In this document: in pieces, positions 17,220-26,656 of the stretch
Position numbering within the stretch: position 1 is the stretch's first letter
How the letters are laid out: each line of letters starts with the position of its first letter
Assembly (NCBI RefSeq): GCF_018130615.1
Contig: NZ_JAFCKB010000021.1
Location: 62,001 to 126,000, forward strand
DNA from: Bradyrhizobium manausense
GTDB lineage: Bacteria; Pseudomonadota; Alphaproteobacteria; Rhizobiales; Xanthobacteraceae
DNA: 64,000 nucleotides
Direction: 5' to 3'
Notes under the pieces: generated by a model
The model's input: only the letters and a program-made list of their open reading frames with translations
Told to the model about the DNA's origin: nothing
The model's database searches: none
Position numbers and translations under genes: made by a program

Positions 17220-18323
17220 TTAGGGCCTCGCGATCACCCCGCCCGTCATCGGCATCGGCACGCCTGTGGTGGCCGGATAGGACAGCGGCAGGCCCTTCAG
17301 GCCGCGGGCGGCAAGGAAGCCGAAGGCCTGCGCCTCGATCGCATCGGAGGCCCAACCCAGCGTTTCCGCGGCCTCGACCGTGGCCGAGCCGACGCGCTCC
17401 CGCAGCATCCGCATCATGGTGAGGTTGCGCGCGCCGCCGCCGCAGACGATCCAGCTTCGCGGCCGTCGCGGCAGCAAGGGGACGATGCGCGCGATCGCAG
17501 CCGCAGTGAAGGCGGTGAGCGTCGCAGCGCCATCGGCCGGCGCGACGTCGCCAAGCCTCAAGGCCGCAAAGTCGTTGCGGTCGAGCGATTTCGGCGGCGG
17601 AAGAGCGAAGAACGGCAGCTCAAGCGCCTTTGCGATCCAGGCCTCGTCGGCCTTGCCGAGGGCTGCGAATTTCCCTTCGGTATCGAACGCCTGGTTCATG
17701 GTGCGGTACATGAAATCGTCGAGCAGCGCGTTGCCCGGACCGGTATCGCAGGCGATCAGCGTATCGTTGCCGTCGATATAGGTGATGTTGGAGACGCCGC
17801 CGATGTTGACCACGACGATCGGTCCTTCGCGCGCCAGCGAATTGGCGAGCGCGCGGTGGTAGACCGGCACGAGGGGCGCGCCCTGCCCGCCGGCCTCGAC
17901 GTCGGCGGCGCGGAAATCGTGCATGACAGGGATATGGATGGCCCGGGCCAGCGCCGGCGCATCGCCGATCTGCACCGTCAGCCGCCGCTCAGGCCGGTGC
18001 AGCACGGTCTGGCCGTGAAAGCCGACGATGTCGATCTCCTCAGGCTTCATCCGGTTCTGGGCGACGAAAGCGGCGACCGCCTCGGCATGCGCCAGTGTCA
18101 CCGCGCGCTCGGCCGCGGCCAAAATCCCCGGCCGGGCGTCGCGTTGCGACAGATGCACAGCCTCGGACAACGCCTGGCGCAGCAGACTGCGCTCCGCCGG
18201 GCTGTAGGGCCGGTAACCGGACGGTCCGAACGCTTTCACCTGCTTTCCGTCGGTTTCGATGAGCGCGACGTCCACCCCGTCCAGCGAGGTGCCGCTCATC
18301 AAACCGAGTGCCGTCAACATCAT
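17220..18323 (-). CDS. anmK: Anhydro-N-acetylmuramic acid kinase
   Basis: A 367-residue cytoplasmic sugar kinase of the peptidoglycan recycling pathway. It opens and phosphorylates 1,6-anhydroMurNAc to MurNAc-6-phosphate. The signature MSGTSLDGVDVAL is at the N-terminus, followed by VGFHGQTVLHRP, VVNIGGVSNITYI, the ACDTGPGNALLDD block and VCGGGARN. Length fits the family. It is divergent from tyrS, an arrangement shared by many related genomes, with 165 bases between starts. Position 18320 would be an alternative second Met. Confidence 0.96.
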   Translation of the reverse strand: MMLTALGLMSGTSLDGVDVALIETDGKQVKAFGPSGYRPYSPAERSLLRQALSEAVHLSQRDARPGILAAAERAVTLAHAEAVAAFVAQNRMKPEEIDIVGFHGQTVLHRPERRLTVQIGDAPALARAIHIPVMHDFRAADVEAGGQGAPLVPVYHRALANSLAREGPIVVVNIGGVSNITYIDGNDTLIACDTGPGNALLDDFMYRTMNQAFDTEGKFAALGKADEAWIAKALELPFFALPPPKSLDRNDFAALRLGDVAPADGAATLTAFTAAAIARIVPLLPRRPRSWIVCGGGARNLTMMRMLRERVGSATVEAAETLGWASDAIEAQAFGFLAARGLKGLPLSYPATTGVPMPMTGGVIARP

Positions 18324-18488
18324 GGATCAGCGTCCTCAAAACCCTACCTCCGGCATGCCGATCTTGTGCCAGAGGGGCACATCTTATAATGCCACAGCGC
18401 CAAGTGGCGGGCAGCAATCGAGTTCCCACGAAAGACCCTTAAATTGCTCCCAAAACAGTAAACCAAGAATTGTCAGGCACGCCGACAG

Positions 18489-19742
18489 ATGACTGCATTT
18501 AAATCGGATTTCCTCAACACCCTGCAGGAACGTGGATTCATCCACCAATGCTCCGATTTCGAGGGGCTGGACGCCCTCGCCGCCAAGGGCGAGGCGATCG
18601 CCTATGTCGGCTACGACTGTACCGCTCCCTCGCTGCACATCGGCAACTACCTGACCATGATGCTGCTGCACTGGTTTCAGCAGTCCGGCAACAAGCCGAT
18701 CACGCTGATGGGCGGCGGCACCACCATGGTCGGCGATCCCTCCGGCAAGGACGAGACGCGCGCGATCCGCACCGTCGCCGAGATCGAGGCAAACAAGGCC
18801 TCGATCCGCGGCGTGTTCGCAAAAGTGCTGCGCTATGGCGACGGCAAGAGCGACGCCGTCATGCTGGACAATGCGGAGTGGCTGACCAAGCTCAACTGGA
18901 TCGAGATGCTGCGCGACGTCGGCCGGCATTTCTCGGTCAACCGCATGCTGACCATGGACTCCGTGCGCCTGCGCCTCGAGCGCGAGCAGGAGATGAGCTT
19001 CATCGAGTTCAACTACATGATCTGCCAGGCCTACGACTTCGTCGAACTGGCCAAGCGGACCGGCTGCCATTTGCAGATGGGCGGCTCGGACCAGTGGGGC
19101 AACATCATCATGGGTGTCGATCTCGGCCGCCGCATGGGCACGCATCAGCTGTTCGCGCTGACGACGCCGCTGCTGACGACCGCCTCGGGCGCCAAGATGG
19201 GCAAGACGGCGCAAGGCGCGGTGTGGCTCAATGCCGACCAGTTCTCGCCCTATGATTTCTGGCAGTACTGGCGCAACACCGAGGACGCCGACGTCGGCAA
19301 ATTCCTGAAGCTGTTCACGACCCTGCCGCTGAACGAGATCAAGAAGCTCGAGGCGCTCGGCGGCTCGGAGATCAACGAGGCCAAGAAGGTGCTCGCAACG
19401 GAAGCGACCGCGCTGCTGCATGGCCGCGACGCAGCCAACGAAGCGGCCGAAACCGCGCGCCGCACCTTCGAGGAAGGCGCGCTCGCCGAAAGCCTGCCGA
19501 CGGTGGAAATTCCGCGCGGCGAGCTGGAGGCCGGGCTCGGCGTGCTCAACGCCTTCGTCAAGGCGGGCCTCGTCGCCTCCAATGGCGAGGCGCGCCGCCA
19601 GATCAAGGGCGGCGGCCTGCGCATCAACGACGAGCCGGTTGCCGACGAGAAGATGGCACTGTCGGCGGCCAATCTGACGCCGGAAGGTGTGATCAAGCTG
19701 TCCTTCGGCAAGAAGAAGCACGTCCTCATCCGGCCTGCATAG
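18489..19742 (+). CDS. tyrS: Tyrosyl-tRNA synthetase
   Basis: A 417-residue class I aminoacyl-tRNA synthetase that charges tRNA-Tyr. The ATP-binding HIGN motif is at residues 50-53 (SLHIGNYL). The second motif, normally KMSKS, reads KMGKT at 236-240, an accepted variant of this TyrS type. The tyrosine pocket is represented by [10 protein letters not shown] and by [10 protein letters not shown]. The S4-like RNA-binding domain occupies the last 60 residues ([19 protein letters not shown]). It is an essential housekeeping gene. Confidence 0.97.
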   Translation: MTAFKSDFLNTLQERGFIHQCSDFEGLDALAAKGEAIAYVGYDCTAPSLHIGNYLTMMLLHWFQQSGNKPITLMGGGTTMVGDPSGKDETRAIRTVAEIEANKASIRGVFAKVLRYGDGKSDAVMLDNAEWLTKLNWIEMLRDVGRHFSVNRMLTMDSVRLRLEREQEMSFIEFNYMICQAYDFVELAKRTGCHLQMGGSDQWGNIIMGVDLGRRMGTHQLFALTTPLLTTASGAKMGKTAQGAVWLNADQFSPYDFWQYWRNTEDADVGKFLKLFTTLPLNEIKKLEALGGSEINEAKKVLATEATALLHGRDAANEAAETARRTFEEGALAESLPTVEIPRGELEAGLGVLNAFVKAGLVASNGEARRQIKGGGLRINDEPVADEKMALSAANLTPEGVIKLSFGKKKHVLIRPA

Positions 19743-19762
19743 GCGTATGAGCTTTTGATGCT

Positions 19763-19794
19763 TGTCAGGGCGTGCCGAAGCGCGCTCCCTGACA
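19763..19794 (+). other. Stem-loop ending four bases before the MFS start codon
   Basis: TGTCAGGG (19763-19770) pairs exactly with CCCTGACA (19787-19794), with a partly self-complementary interior. No T-run follows, so it is not a standard intrinsic terminator. It lies where the ribosome site of the following gene should be; it could be a weak tyrS terminator or a translational control hairpin. Confidence 0.4.
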
Positions 19795-19798
19795 GGCA

Positions 19799-21055
19799 AT
19801 GGATCAGAAGACGCCCAAGGAAACGGCTACGGAACGCGAAAGCCCGCAGCAAGGCGCGGTGCGCACCGCGCTCGTCGTGCTCGCGCTGTGCTTCACGCTG
19901 GCAGTGCTCGGCCGCGGCCTGAGTGAAAGCTTCACCGTTTTCCTCAAGCCCATCGCTGAGACCTTCGGTTGGGACCGCGCGCAAGTCGTCTCGATCTATT
20001 CGCTGACGTGGTTGATCAGCGGGCTGACCGCACCGCTGGTCGGACGGCTGTTCGATCATTCCGGACCGCGCATCGTCTATGCGCTCGGCCTGTTGCTGCT
20101 CGGCTCGGCGTTTCTGATCGCAGGCCATGCGAAAGCACTCTGGCAATTTCAACTTTCGATCGGGCTGTGCGTCGGCATCGGCGTGGCCTTCATCGGCAAC
20201 GTGCCGAACTCGATCCTGCTCGGCCGCTGGTTCGGCCCAAAGCTGCCGACCGCAATGGCGGTGGTTTACTCGGCGATGGGCGGCGGCGTGCTGGCGCTGC
20301 TGCCGGCTTCGCAGCTTCTGATCGATCATCTCGGCTGGCGCCAGACCTATCAGATGTTCGGCTTCGCCGCTTTGGGCCTGCTGGTGCCGCTCATGCTGCT
20401 GCCGTGGCGGCTCTTTGCAGCAGGCTCGCCACACGTGGTGAAGAAGACCGATCCGGATTTCATCGATGACGGCTGGACACTTCTCAGCGCGATGCGCCAC
20501 CACGCCTTCTGGGCGCTGTTCTCGACCTTCTTCTTCACCGCCGTCGGCATGTATGCGATCGCGGCCCAGATCGTCGCCTATCTGATCGATGCAGGCTTTC
20601 CGCCTCTCCAGGCCGCAACCGCCTGGGGCTTTTCCGGCGTGGTTCTGGTGTTCGGCATGTTAGGGGTCTCGGCGCTCGACGGGCTGATCGGACGCAGGCC
20701 ATCGGTGCTGCTGAGCTACGCGATCTCGATCCTCGGCATCGCCCTGCTCTGGCTGTTGCAGTACTCCCCGAACCTCATCCTGCTCACCGGCTTCGTCGTC
20801 TGCTTCGGCAGCATGATGGGCTCGCGCGGGCCGCTGATCACGGCAACCGCCATGAAGATCTTTCGGGGCAAGCGGGTCGGCACCATCTACGGCACCATCT
20901 CGATCGGCAGTGGCCTCGGCTCTGCGTTCGGGTCCTGGAGCGGCGGCCTGATCCATGACGCGACCCACGGCTACAACGCACTGCTCGTTTTCGCGCTTGC
21001 GAGCGTGGTGCTCGGGATGATTCCGTTCCTGATCGTGCCCGCCTTACGGCGCTAG
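19799..21055 (+). CDS. Major facilitator superfamily transporter
   Basis: A 418-residue inner-membrane transporter with twelve predicted helices and a cytoplasmic N-terminal tail rich in charged residues. The loop 2-3 motif is present as GRLFDHSGPR, and a related loop occurs in the second half (LDGLIGRRPS). It resembles the oxalate/monocarboxylate-like MFS group, but the substrate cannot be read from sequence. No standard ribosome site precedes the ATG; a stem-loop is there instead. Confidence 0.85.
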   Translation: MDQKTPKETATERESPQQGAVRTALVVLALCFTLAVLGRGLSESFTVFLKPIAETFGWDRAQVVSIYSLTWLISGLTAPLVGRLFDHSGPRIVYALGLLLLGSAFLIAGHAKALWQFQLSIGLCVGIGVAFIGNVPNSILLGRWFGPKLPTAMAVVYSAMGGGVLALLPASQLLIDHLGWRQTYQMFGFAALGLLVPLMLLPWRLFAAGSPHVVKKTDPDFIDDGWTLLSAMRHHAFWALFSTFFFTAVGMYAIAAQIVAYLIDAGFPPLQAATAWGFSGVVLVFGMLGVSALDGLIGRRPSVLLSYAISILGIALLWLLQYSPNLILLTGFVVCFGSMMGSRGPLITATAMKIFRGKRVGTIYGTISIGSGLGSAFGSWSGGLIHDATHGYNALLVFALASVVLGMIPFLIVPALRR

Positions 21056-21181
21056 GTATCCCAGGGGTAACCTGATCTCATTCGTGTCACCGGGGAACTA
21101 CGGGCGGCCGTGACGCGTATACGCTCAGAAAATGCGAATGGTACGCGGCTGAAATCACAGCCTGCGGTGTTTTGTCCGACA

Positions 21182-21195
21182 TGACAAAAATGTCA
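21182..21195 (+). promoter_or_regulatory. TGACA-N4-TGTCA palindrome upstream of the DoxX gene
   Basis: A perfect 5-base inverted repeat around AAAA, in the 220-base gap before doxX. TTGACC, a -35-like element, begins at 21203, but no good -10 follows. It may be an operator for a TetR/MarR-type regulator. Confidence 0.35.
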
Positions 21196-21275
21196 GCGCA
21201 AATTGACCTGGCGCAGCTTGCAGGGCGGAACCGAATGCGGTCCTAGTCGCAGCATTGGATGGAGGGCACAAACCA

Positions 21276-21713
21276 ATGAACTTTCCTTATCTCACTCGCT
21301 TTCAGCCGGTTCTCTTGAGCCTGTTTCGCTTCATCACCGGCCTGCTGCTGTTCCAGTATGGCGTAGCCAAGCTGTTCAAGTTCCCGGTGCTCCCCTACTT
21401 CGCGGACATCCCGCCGCTGATCTATGCGGCCGGCACGCTTGAGCTGGTGCTCGGTGCGGCGCTGATGCTCGGCCTGTTCACCCGCCTCACGGCCTTCATC
21501 CTGTCGGGTGAGATGGCCTTCGCCTACTTCATGGGCCACATGCTCAAGACCGGCACGCCGGTGTTCCTGCCGCTGCTCAATGGCGGCACCGCCGCGATCC
21601 TGTTCTGCTTCGCCTGCCTCTACATCTCGGCAGCAGGCGGCGGCTCGGTCAGCGTCGACGCCCTGCTGGGCAAGGAAAGCGAGGCGTCGGGCGGCGCCTT
21701 CGCACGGCGCTGA
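21276..21713 (+). CDS. DoxX family membrane protein
   Basis: A 145-residue protein with four predicted membrane helices. The family core FRFITGLLLFQYGVAKLFKFP is seen near residues 17-37 (given here only as RFITGLLL and YGVAKLFKFP), followed by a LELVLGAALMLGLFTR segment. DoxX/DoxD-like proteins are linked to redox or thiosulfate-related membrane functions, and the role of most is unknown. The ATG at 21276 is chosen because GGAGGGC lies about 10 bases upstream. Confidence 0.87.
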   Translation: MNFPYLTRFQPVLLSLFRFITGLLLFQYGVAKLFKFPVLPYFADIPPLIYAAGTLELVLGAALMLGLFTRLTAFILSGEMAFAYFMGHMLKTGTPVFLPLLNGGTAAILFCFACLYISAAGGGSVSVDALLGKESEASGGAFARR

Positions 21714-21742
21714 CGCGCTCAACGGACCAACCCTTCGTGAGA

Positions 21743-21767
21743 CGGCGCCGGCGATTTGCCGGCGCCG
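21743..21767. terminator. Strong 10-bp hairpin between doxX and the small ORF
   Basis: CGGCGCCGGC (21743-21752) and GCCGGCGCCG (21758-21767) are exact complements around a 5-base loop. It lies between two convergent genes. The T-run is minimal on both strands, so it is a candidate bidirectional terminator or mRNA-end stabiliser. Confidence 0.5.
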
Positions 21768-21769
21768 AT

Positions 21770-21856
21770 TTAGCGCGAGCCCAGCACGTTCCAGATCAGG
21801 ACGAGGGCCGCTACGAGCAGTAAGGACATGACGAGACGGTGAACGAATCGGTTCAT
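21770..21856 (-). CDS. 28-residue single-span membrane micropeptide
   Basis: The reverse strand encodes a complete 28-codon frame from ATG (21856) to TAA. It has a basic N-terminus (MNRFVHRL), a hydrophobic stretch of about 17 residues (MSLLLVAALVLIWNVL) and a short GSR end, which is the build of a single-span membrane peptide. The leader contains purine-rich GAGGGAGG and GGGA stretches, and a strong hairpin follows the stop. It lies 87 bases downstream of the AsmA-like gene on the same strand. The function is unknown; the main doubt is whether it is translated. Confidence 0.45.
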   Translation of the reverse strand: MNRFVHRLVMSLLLVAALVLIWNVLGSR

Positions 21857-21943
21857 TGCGGGTCCCGTCAGCCTCCCTCACCCAACAAATTCCAAGATCG
21901 ATTTTCCGGCGCACGCCAACACGGTGCAATCGTAGCTTCGCGG

Positions 21944-24900
21944 CTAACGCCGTGCGAGGCCGCAGCCGCTCGAAAGCGGCCTTGCCGATCCCGTCGAGCT
22001 GTCGCTGGACTGCGACGACGGCAGCTCGTCGATCGGCGTGTTCTGCTTGCCGGTATTGAACTCGAAGATCTTGCGGAACAGGCCCGGCGCCATCGCCGAG
22101 ATCGGATTGACGCGCATCACCGGCGCCGCCGGCGTGCCGACGACCTCGTAGGTGACGCCGATCAATCCTTCCTTGTCGCCACCGCCGAGAAAGATGCCGA
22201 ACAACGGAATCTGGCCAAAGATGTTGTTGACGCCGTACATCGGCACGAAGGTGCCGCTCATGCACACCTGATTGCCGGGATAGTCGATCGAGCCCTCGAT
22301 GGTGGCGCCGATCATCGGTCCCTTGACTACGCCGTCGCGGATCGTCAGCGCGCCGTTCTGCCGGGTGAACTCCGCGCGCAACGCGCTGAAGGAGACACCG
22401 GTTCCGCCTGGCGTGCCGTTCGGCGCGCCGGCCGCAACGCGCTCGAGTTGCGCTTCGCCCTTCACCGTGAAGTCGCGCACGTTGATGAGACCTTCGCGCG
22501 CCGTGTTCGGCTCCGACGTCGGCGGCTCCATCGCCACCACCATCTGGCCGCCGACCGCCTTGGTATAGGTGTCGGTGAACTTCAGCAGCGATCCAGCATC
22601 ATTGGTCTGGAGGTAGATCACCTCGCGGCTGCCCTGCGCCCGACCGCCGCGCAGATCGGCCGCCACCGGGGTGTTCTGGCCGATCCTGCCGCTGAGCGAG
22701 AATGCCTTGATGGCCCCGCTGCGCTTCGACATCTTGGCGTCGACGCTGCGCATCGTCTCGCCATTGAATCCGGCGACCGTGCCGAGCTTCACGTCGATGT
22801 CGAAATCGACGTTCTTGAGCTTGCTCTTGCTGTCGTCCTTGGAATTCCCTGAGATCGCCGACTTCAGGAAACCGCGGCCGTCGAACACGTCGCCGCGCAT
22901 CGTGCCGCGGACCACGCCGTCCTGGCCGCGCTCCACCTTCAACGACGTCTTGTCACCGTCGGACGGCGAATAGGTCGGGAAGTTCGCATTCATGAGGTCG
23001 CCGTTCGGATCGACTTCCAGCGAGCCTTTGATCGAGGCACCGCCGCCTTCGATGACGATGTCCTCCAGCCGCGTCGATTGCGCCGTCGGCACCACCTTGA
23101 ACGTCGCTTTGCTCGACTTGCCCGGCAGCTTGACCCAGCCGGGAAGGATGTTGTCGAGCTTGACCGAGGTCAGGTCCGCCTCGATGCCGAGCTTCGTCGT
23201 CTGCTCGGGGCCGCCGGCAATCTTGCCGGACACCTTGACCGGCACCGACCCGCTCACGGCCGGACTGAGATCGAAGCCCAGTCGTGCACGGCCGGCATCA
23301 TCCAGCGTCGTCTGCAGCTTGACGTCCGCGTCGCCATCGGTCGCCTTGCGATAGTCGAGCGAGGCCGCCTGCCCGTTGATCTTGACGTCGCCCTTGACCT
23401 GATAGCCCTGGTTGTTGGCGACGATCTTGAGATTGTTGGCCTCGAGCTTCTGGTTCATCACCAGCTTGTCGGCGGCAAAGCCGTTGAGATCGGCGGTGAC
23501 GGCGTAGACCGTATCCGACTTGGTCAGTTCGCCTTTGACCGGCAGGCCGAGCTGGATGTTGGCCGTGAACGTGCCCTTGCTGGTGTTGGGATCGACGACG
23601 GTCGACGACAGATCGCTGAGCCGATCATTGGAGAGCATCTCGGCCGCCGCCGGCACCGGGCCCTCGACGCGGAAGCGGGTCCGCGACGGCGACGGCTTCG
23701 GCGCCATGTCCGGCACCTCGAAGGTGAAGTCGGAGATCGTGATCTTGCGGCCCGCGGGCGTGTCGGCAATGCCCTGCCCGATAGTCACGGTGGCGGTGCG
23801 TCCGGTCACGTGCGCCTTGAGGTCGGCGTCGTGCACCACCGGCATGCCGTCCACGGGGCGAACCGCGACGCCGCTCGCGACGATGTTGACCGACAGGCCG
23901 TCATCGGGGATCGGCGGCCCCTTGCGCGGAAGGTTCTTGGTCGGCGAGTTGATCCCGACCTCGATGCGCTGGAGCGTGCCGCGCTCGATCCGCTCGATCA
24001 CCCATTGGCGCAACTCCGGCACCACCAGTGTCGGCCACATCCGCTTCAGCGCGGAGGCCGACATCGGCGTTCCCGCAAAGCCGAGCGTCAGGCGCGGCTC
24101 GCCGGAATAGTCGATCGCGCCGGTGCCGGCGACGCCGATCTCGCCATTGCTGATATCGGCCTGCGTCAGCAGCATGCGCTTGTGGTCGGTGTCGAAGCGG
24201 AAGCCGATCGCAATGCGGTTGAAGACGAGCGGCGGCTCGTTGTCGATGCCGCCCAGCAGGATCGAACCGCCGCTGAAGCCGAGTTGCCAGTCGTTGATGG
24301 TACCGTTGGGAGGCTCGAGATGCGCCAGCAGCGTCAGACGGTTCGCGCCCGAGAGGATCTTGAAAGGCGCGACCAGCACCCGCCGTCCCGCATCCCACTC
24401 GACATTGATCTCGGCCTGGTCGATCGCCATTGGATAATCAGGCGTGTCGGTGTCGATGATGTTGCCCGCGCCGACCGCGATCTTGCCCCGGAAGAACGTC
24501 GGAACACCGTCGCGGCCAAGCTCGCCCTTGAGCTCGCCGGTCAGAGGCAGATCGGCCGTATAGGTGAGATCCTTCACGCGCAGTGCGAGCAGGATGTTGG
24601 AAGTGGAGACCTTGTCGGCACGGATATCGACCGAACGCACGCCATTCTCGGCTGGCCCGATCGTGGCGCGCAACGACCACGGATGCGCTCCCTCCTCGCC
24701 GAGGCTGAGCGTGACGCCACCCTGGCTCGGCCGGCGCAGGCTGAGCGTGATGTTCTCAAACGCCCATTTGCTGCCGCGCTGCTGGTCGTCAACGATCAGA
24801 TTGCCGTTCTTGAGACCGATCTCGTTGAGGTTCTGGCCGTCGAGGCCGGTCATGCTCAGGCTATCGAGCCAGTCGAGGCCCTGAAGGATTCCACTCTGCG

Positions 24901-25663
24901 CGACGGCTTGGGGTGCTGCCTGAGACGCGTCCGGGGTCGCAGGCGCCATCCCGAAAGGCGGCGGCGGCACGCCGTTCCGCGGGAATGTCGGCGGCAGGCC
25001 TGCTTCCTTCTTGGATGCGACGCCGGTTGCCAGCGGTTTCGCCGTATCGCCGGCGGACACCGTGACAGTCCCGTCAGGTGCAATCCGGATGGCAAGCTCG
25101 GCATCGACGAGGTTGAGGCTTTCGGCACGCAGATGCCCGGTGAGAAGTGCGACCCCCGACAGCCGCACCTCGGCCTTCGGTGCGCTGGCGACAATGGCAT
25201 GGTCATGGTCGCGAACAATGATGTCGCGGATGCGCACAGCGATCCTGATACGCCCGGCGCGCTCGATCTGGGTGCCGCCGACCTCCACGGTGTTGCCGTG
25301 GCCGATATTGTCCTCGATCGCGGCGGCGAGCCAGGGTGTTGCCATGTCGAGATTGATGGGGCCGGCGCCCAGCCGCCACCACAGCGCGCCAAAGCAGCCG
25401 ACGAAGATGACGATCAGGGCACCGATGACGACGGACATCCGGCGAAGCCAGCGACCGCTCGGAAGCACCCGCCGAAACGCCGAGATGCCGTCACCGACAC
25501 GGAAGCGCGAGTTGGAACGCGACAACAGGCGGCGTGCGCGATGCCCCGCCTCCTCTTCCTGGTCTTGATCCCAGTCGGCCTCGTCCCATTCCGGCTGCGC
25601 GTCATGACCGCCGTGCCGATCGAAGTCCCGATTGTGATCCTGGGGCGACGTATTCCTAGCCAT
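21944..25663 (-). CDS. Large AsmA-like/DUF3971 envelope protein
   Basis: A protein of about 1239 residues with a charged Asp/Glu-rich cytoplasmic N-terminus, one membrane anchor at about residues 75-96 (MSVVIGALIVIFVG is its start), and a very long periplasmic beta-rich region of DUF3971 and AsmA-like C-terminal type (SYLEG-like motifs absent; GTFVPMYGVNNIFGQIPLFG near the end is the conserved C-terminal block). AsmA-like proteins such as YhdP and TamB are thought to bridge inner and outer membranes and move phospholipid. The start is uncertain: ATG at 25663 (MARNTSPQDH) has GAGAGG just before it, but an in-frame ATG at 25786 would add 41 residues. It is divergent from the peroxiredoxin gene. 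Confidence 0.9.
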   Translation of the reverse strand: MARNTSPQDHNRDFDRHGGHDAQPEWDEADWDQDQEEEAGHRARRLLSRSNSRFRVGDGISAFRRVLPSGRWLRRMSVVIGALIVIFVGCFGALWWRLGAGPINLDMATPWLAAAIEDNIGHGNTVEVGGTQIERAGRIRIAVRIRDIIVRDHDHAIVASAPKAEVRLSGVALLTGHLRAESLNLVDAELAIRIAPDGTVTVSAGDTAKPLATGVASKKEAGLPPTFPRNGVPPPPFGMAPATPDASQAAPQAVAQSGILQGLDWLDSLSMTGLDGQNLNEIGLKNGNLIVDDQQRGSKWAFENITLSLRRPSQGGVTLSLGEEGAHPWSLRATIGPAENGVRSVDIRADKVSTSNILLALRVKDLTYTADLPLTGELKGELGRDGVPTFFRGKIAVGAGNIIDTDTPDYPMAIDQAEINVEWDAGRRVLVAPFKILSGANRLTLLAHLEPPNGTINDWQLGFSGGSILLGGIDNEPPLVFNRIAIGFRFDTDHKRMLLTQADISNGEIGVAGTGAIDYSGEPRLTLGFAGTPMSASALKRMWPTLVVPELRQWVIERIERGTLQRIEVGINSPTKNLPRKGPPIPDDGLSVNIVASGVAVRPVDGMPVVHDADLKAHVTGRTATVTIGQGIADTPAGRKITISDFTFEVPDMAPKPSPSRTRFRVEGPVPAAAEMLSNDRLSDLSSTVVDPNTSKGTFTANIQLGLPVKGELTKSDTVYAVTADLNGFAADKLVMNQKLEANNLKIVANNQGYQVKGDVKINGQAASLDYRKATDGDADVKLQTTLDDAGRARLGFDLSPAVSGSVPVKVSGKIAGGPEQTTKLGIEADLTSVKLDNILPGWVKLPGKSSKATFKVVPTAQSTRLEDIVIEGGGASIKGSLEVDPNGDLMNANFPTYSPSDGDKTSLKVERGQDGVVRGTMRGDVFDGRGFLKSAISGNSKDDSKSKLKNVDFDIDVKLGTVAGFNGETMRSVDAKMSKRSGAIKAFSLSGRIGQNTPVAADLRGGRAQGSREVIYLQTNDAGSLLKFTDTYTKAVGGQMVVAMEPPTSEPNTAREGLINVRDFTVKGEAQLERVAAGAPNGTPGGTGVSFSALRAEFTRQNGALTIRDGVVKGPMIGATIEGSIDYPGNQVCMSGTFVPMYGVNNIFGQIPLFGIFLGGGDKEGLIGVTYEVVGTPAAPVMRVNPISAMAPGLFRKIFEFNTGKQNTPIDELPSSQSSDSSTGSARPLSSGCGLARR

Positions 25664-25954
25664 TGCCTCTCGATACAGGCGCCCATCGTAGGATGAAGCG
25701 CCGCCGGGACCGCAGCCGTCGACGGGAATCGATGCTCCCCGCGCCGGCATTGCCGCCATGCCTCGAATGTTCCTGCTGTTCGTCATTTCGCCCCGGGAGC
25801 GCGTTCAACGAGCAGTGGGGTGGTGCGTGGAATTCCTTGTAACCATACTCCGGCGCCGCCAAACTTGCCCAGCCGAGGGCGCGAATCCGGCTTGCCGGAC
25901 GAGAGCTGCAATACCGCTTCGGTTGACCCGCCGAAAGCGACGAAAGGAAGGCGT

Positions 25955-26656
25955 ATGTCCAAGAAATCCCGAAAGAAATCGTCCAAAACGCCCTCCGGCA
26001 GTTCAACAGCAAAAAGCAAGCCCCTCAAAACACGGGCCGCGACTCAAACACGTGGCGCCAAAACACAGCCGGCGTCGGCAAGCAAATCAGGCAAAGCGGG
26101 CCCAAAGGCAGCATCGCATAAGGCCGCATCGAAACGGTTAAAATCTTCTGAAAAGGCATCTAAGCCCGCCGCTGCGGCCTCCGGCGCCAAATCCGCTCTG
26201 GTCGAGGGCCAGAAGGCCCCAGCGTTCCGCCTGCCCCGCGACGGCGGCAATGTCGTCACCTCCGCGGATTACGCCGGCCGGAAGCTGGTGCTGTTCTTCT
26301 ATCCCCGCGCCGGCACGCCGGGCTGCACCCGCGAGGCGATCGACTTCACCCGGCTCAACGACGCTTTCGCCTCTGCCGGCACCGCCGTGCTGGGCATCTC
26401 GGCCGATCCGTTAAAGGCCCAGGAGAAGTTTCGTGACAAGCACAGCCTCGGTATCCCCCTGATCTCGGATGAGCAGCACGAGATGCTGGAGGCCTATGGG
26501 GCCTGGGGCGAAAAGTCCATGTATGGCAAGAGCTTCCTCGGGGTTCTTCGCACCACCGTATTAATCGGCGCCGACGGCAAAGTGGCCAAGGTCTGGCGCA
26601 ATGTCCGGGTCGACGGACATGCCGATGAGGTGCTGACAGCGGCAAGAGGTCTTTAA
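25955..26656 (+). CDS. Peroxiredoxin of the BCP/PrxQ type with a histone-like N-terminal tail
   Basis: A 233-residue thiol peroxidase that reduces peroxides. Residues 80-230 are the AhpC/TSA fold with the peroxidatic motif PRAGTPGCTREA and Cys124. No other cysteine is present in the protein, so it must work as a 1-Cys enzyme, whereas E. coli Bcp has a second Cys five residues on. Residues 1-78 are almost entirely Lys, Ala, Ser and Pro, like a histone H1 tail, suggesting nucleic-acid association. ATG at 25955 follows AAAGGAAGG; a longer frame upstream lacks family similarity. Confidence 0.9.
   Translation: MSKKSRKKSSKTPSGSSTAKSKPLKTRAATQTRGAKTQPASASKSGKAGPKAASHKAASKRLKSSEKASKPAAAASGAKSALVEGQKAPAFRLPRDGGNVVTSADYAGRKLVLFFYPRAGTPGCTREAIDFTRLNDAFASAGTAVLGISADPLKAQEKFRDKHSLGIPLISDEQHEMLEAYGAWGEKSMYGKSFLGVLRTTVLIGADGKVAKVWRNVRVDGHADEVLTAARGL

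Noticed and set aside
23078-25696. Open frame of 872 codons on the + strand opposite the AsmA-like gene
   Set aside because: It is the antisense shadow of a clear GC-rich gene; its product is Arg/Gly-rich with no domain, ribosome site or conserved motif.
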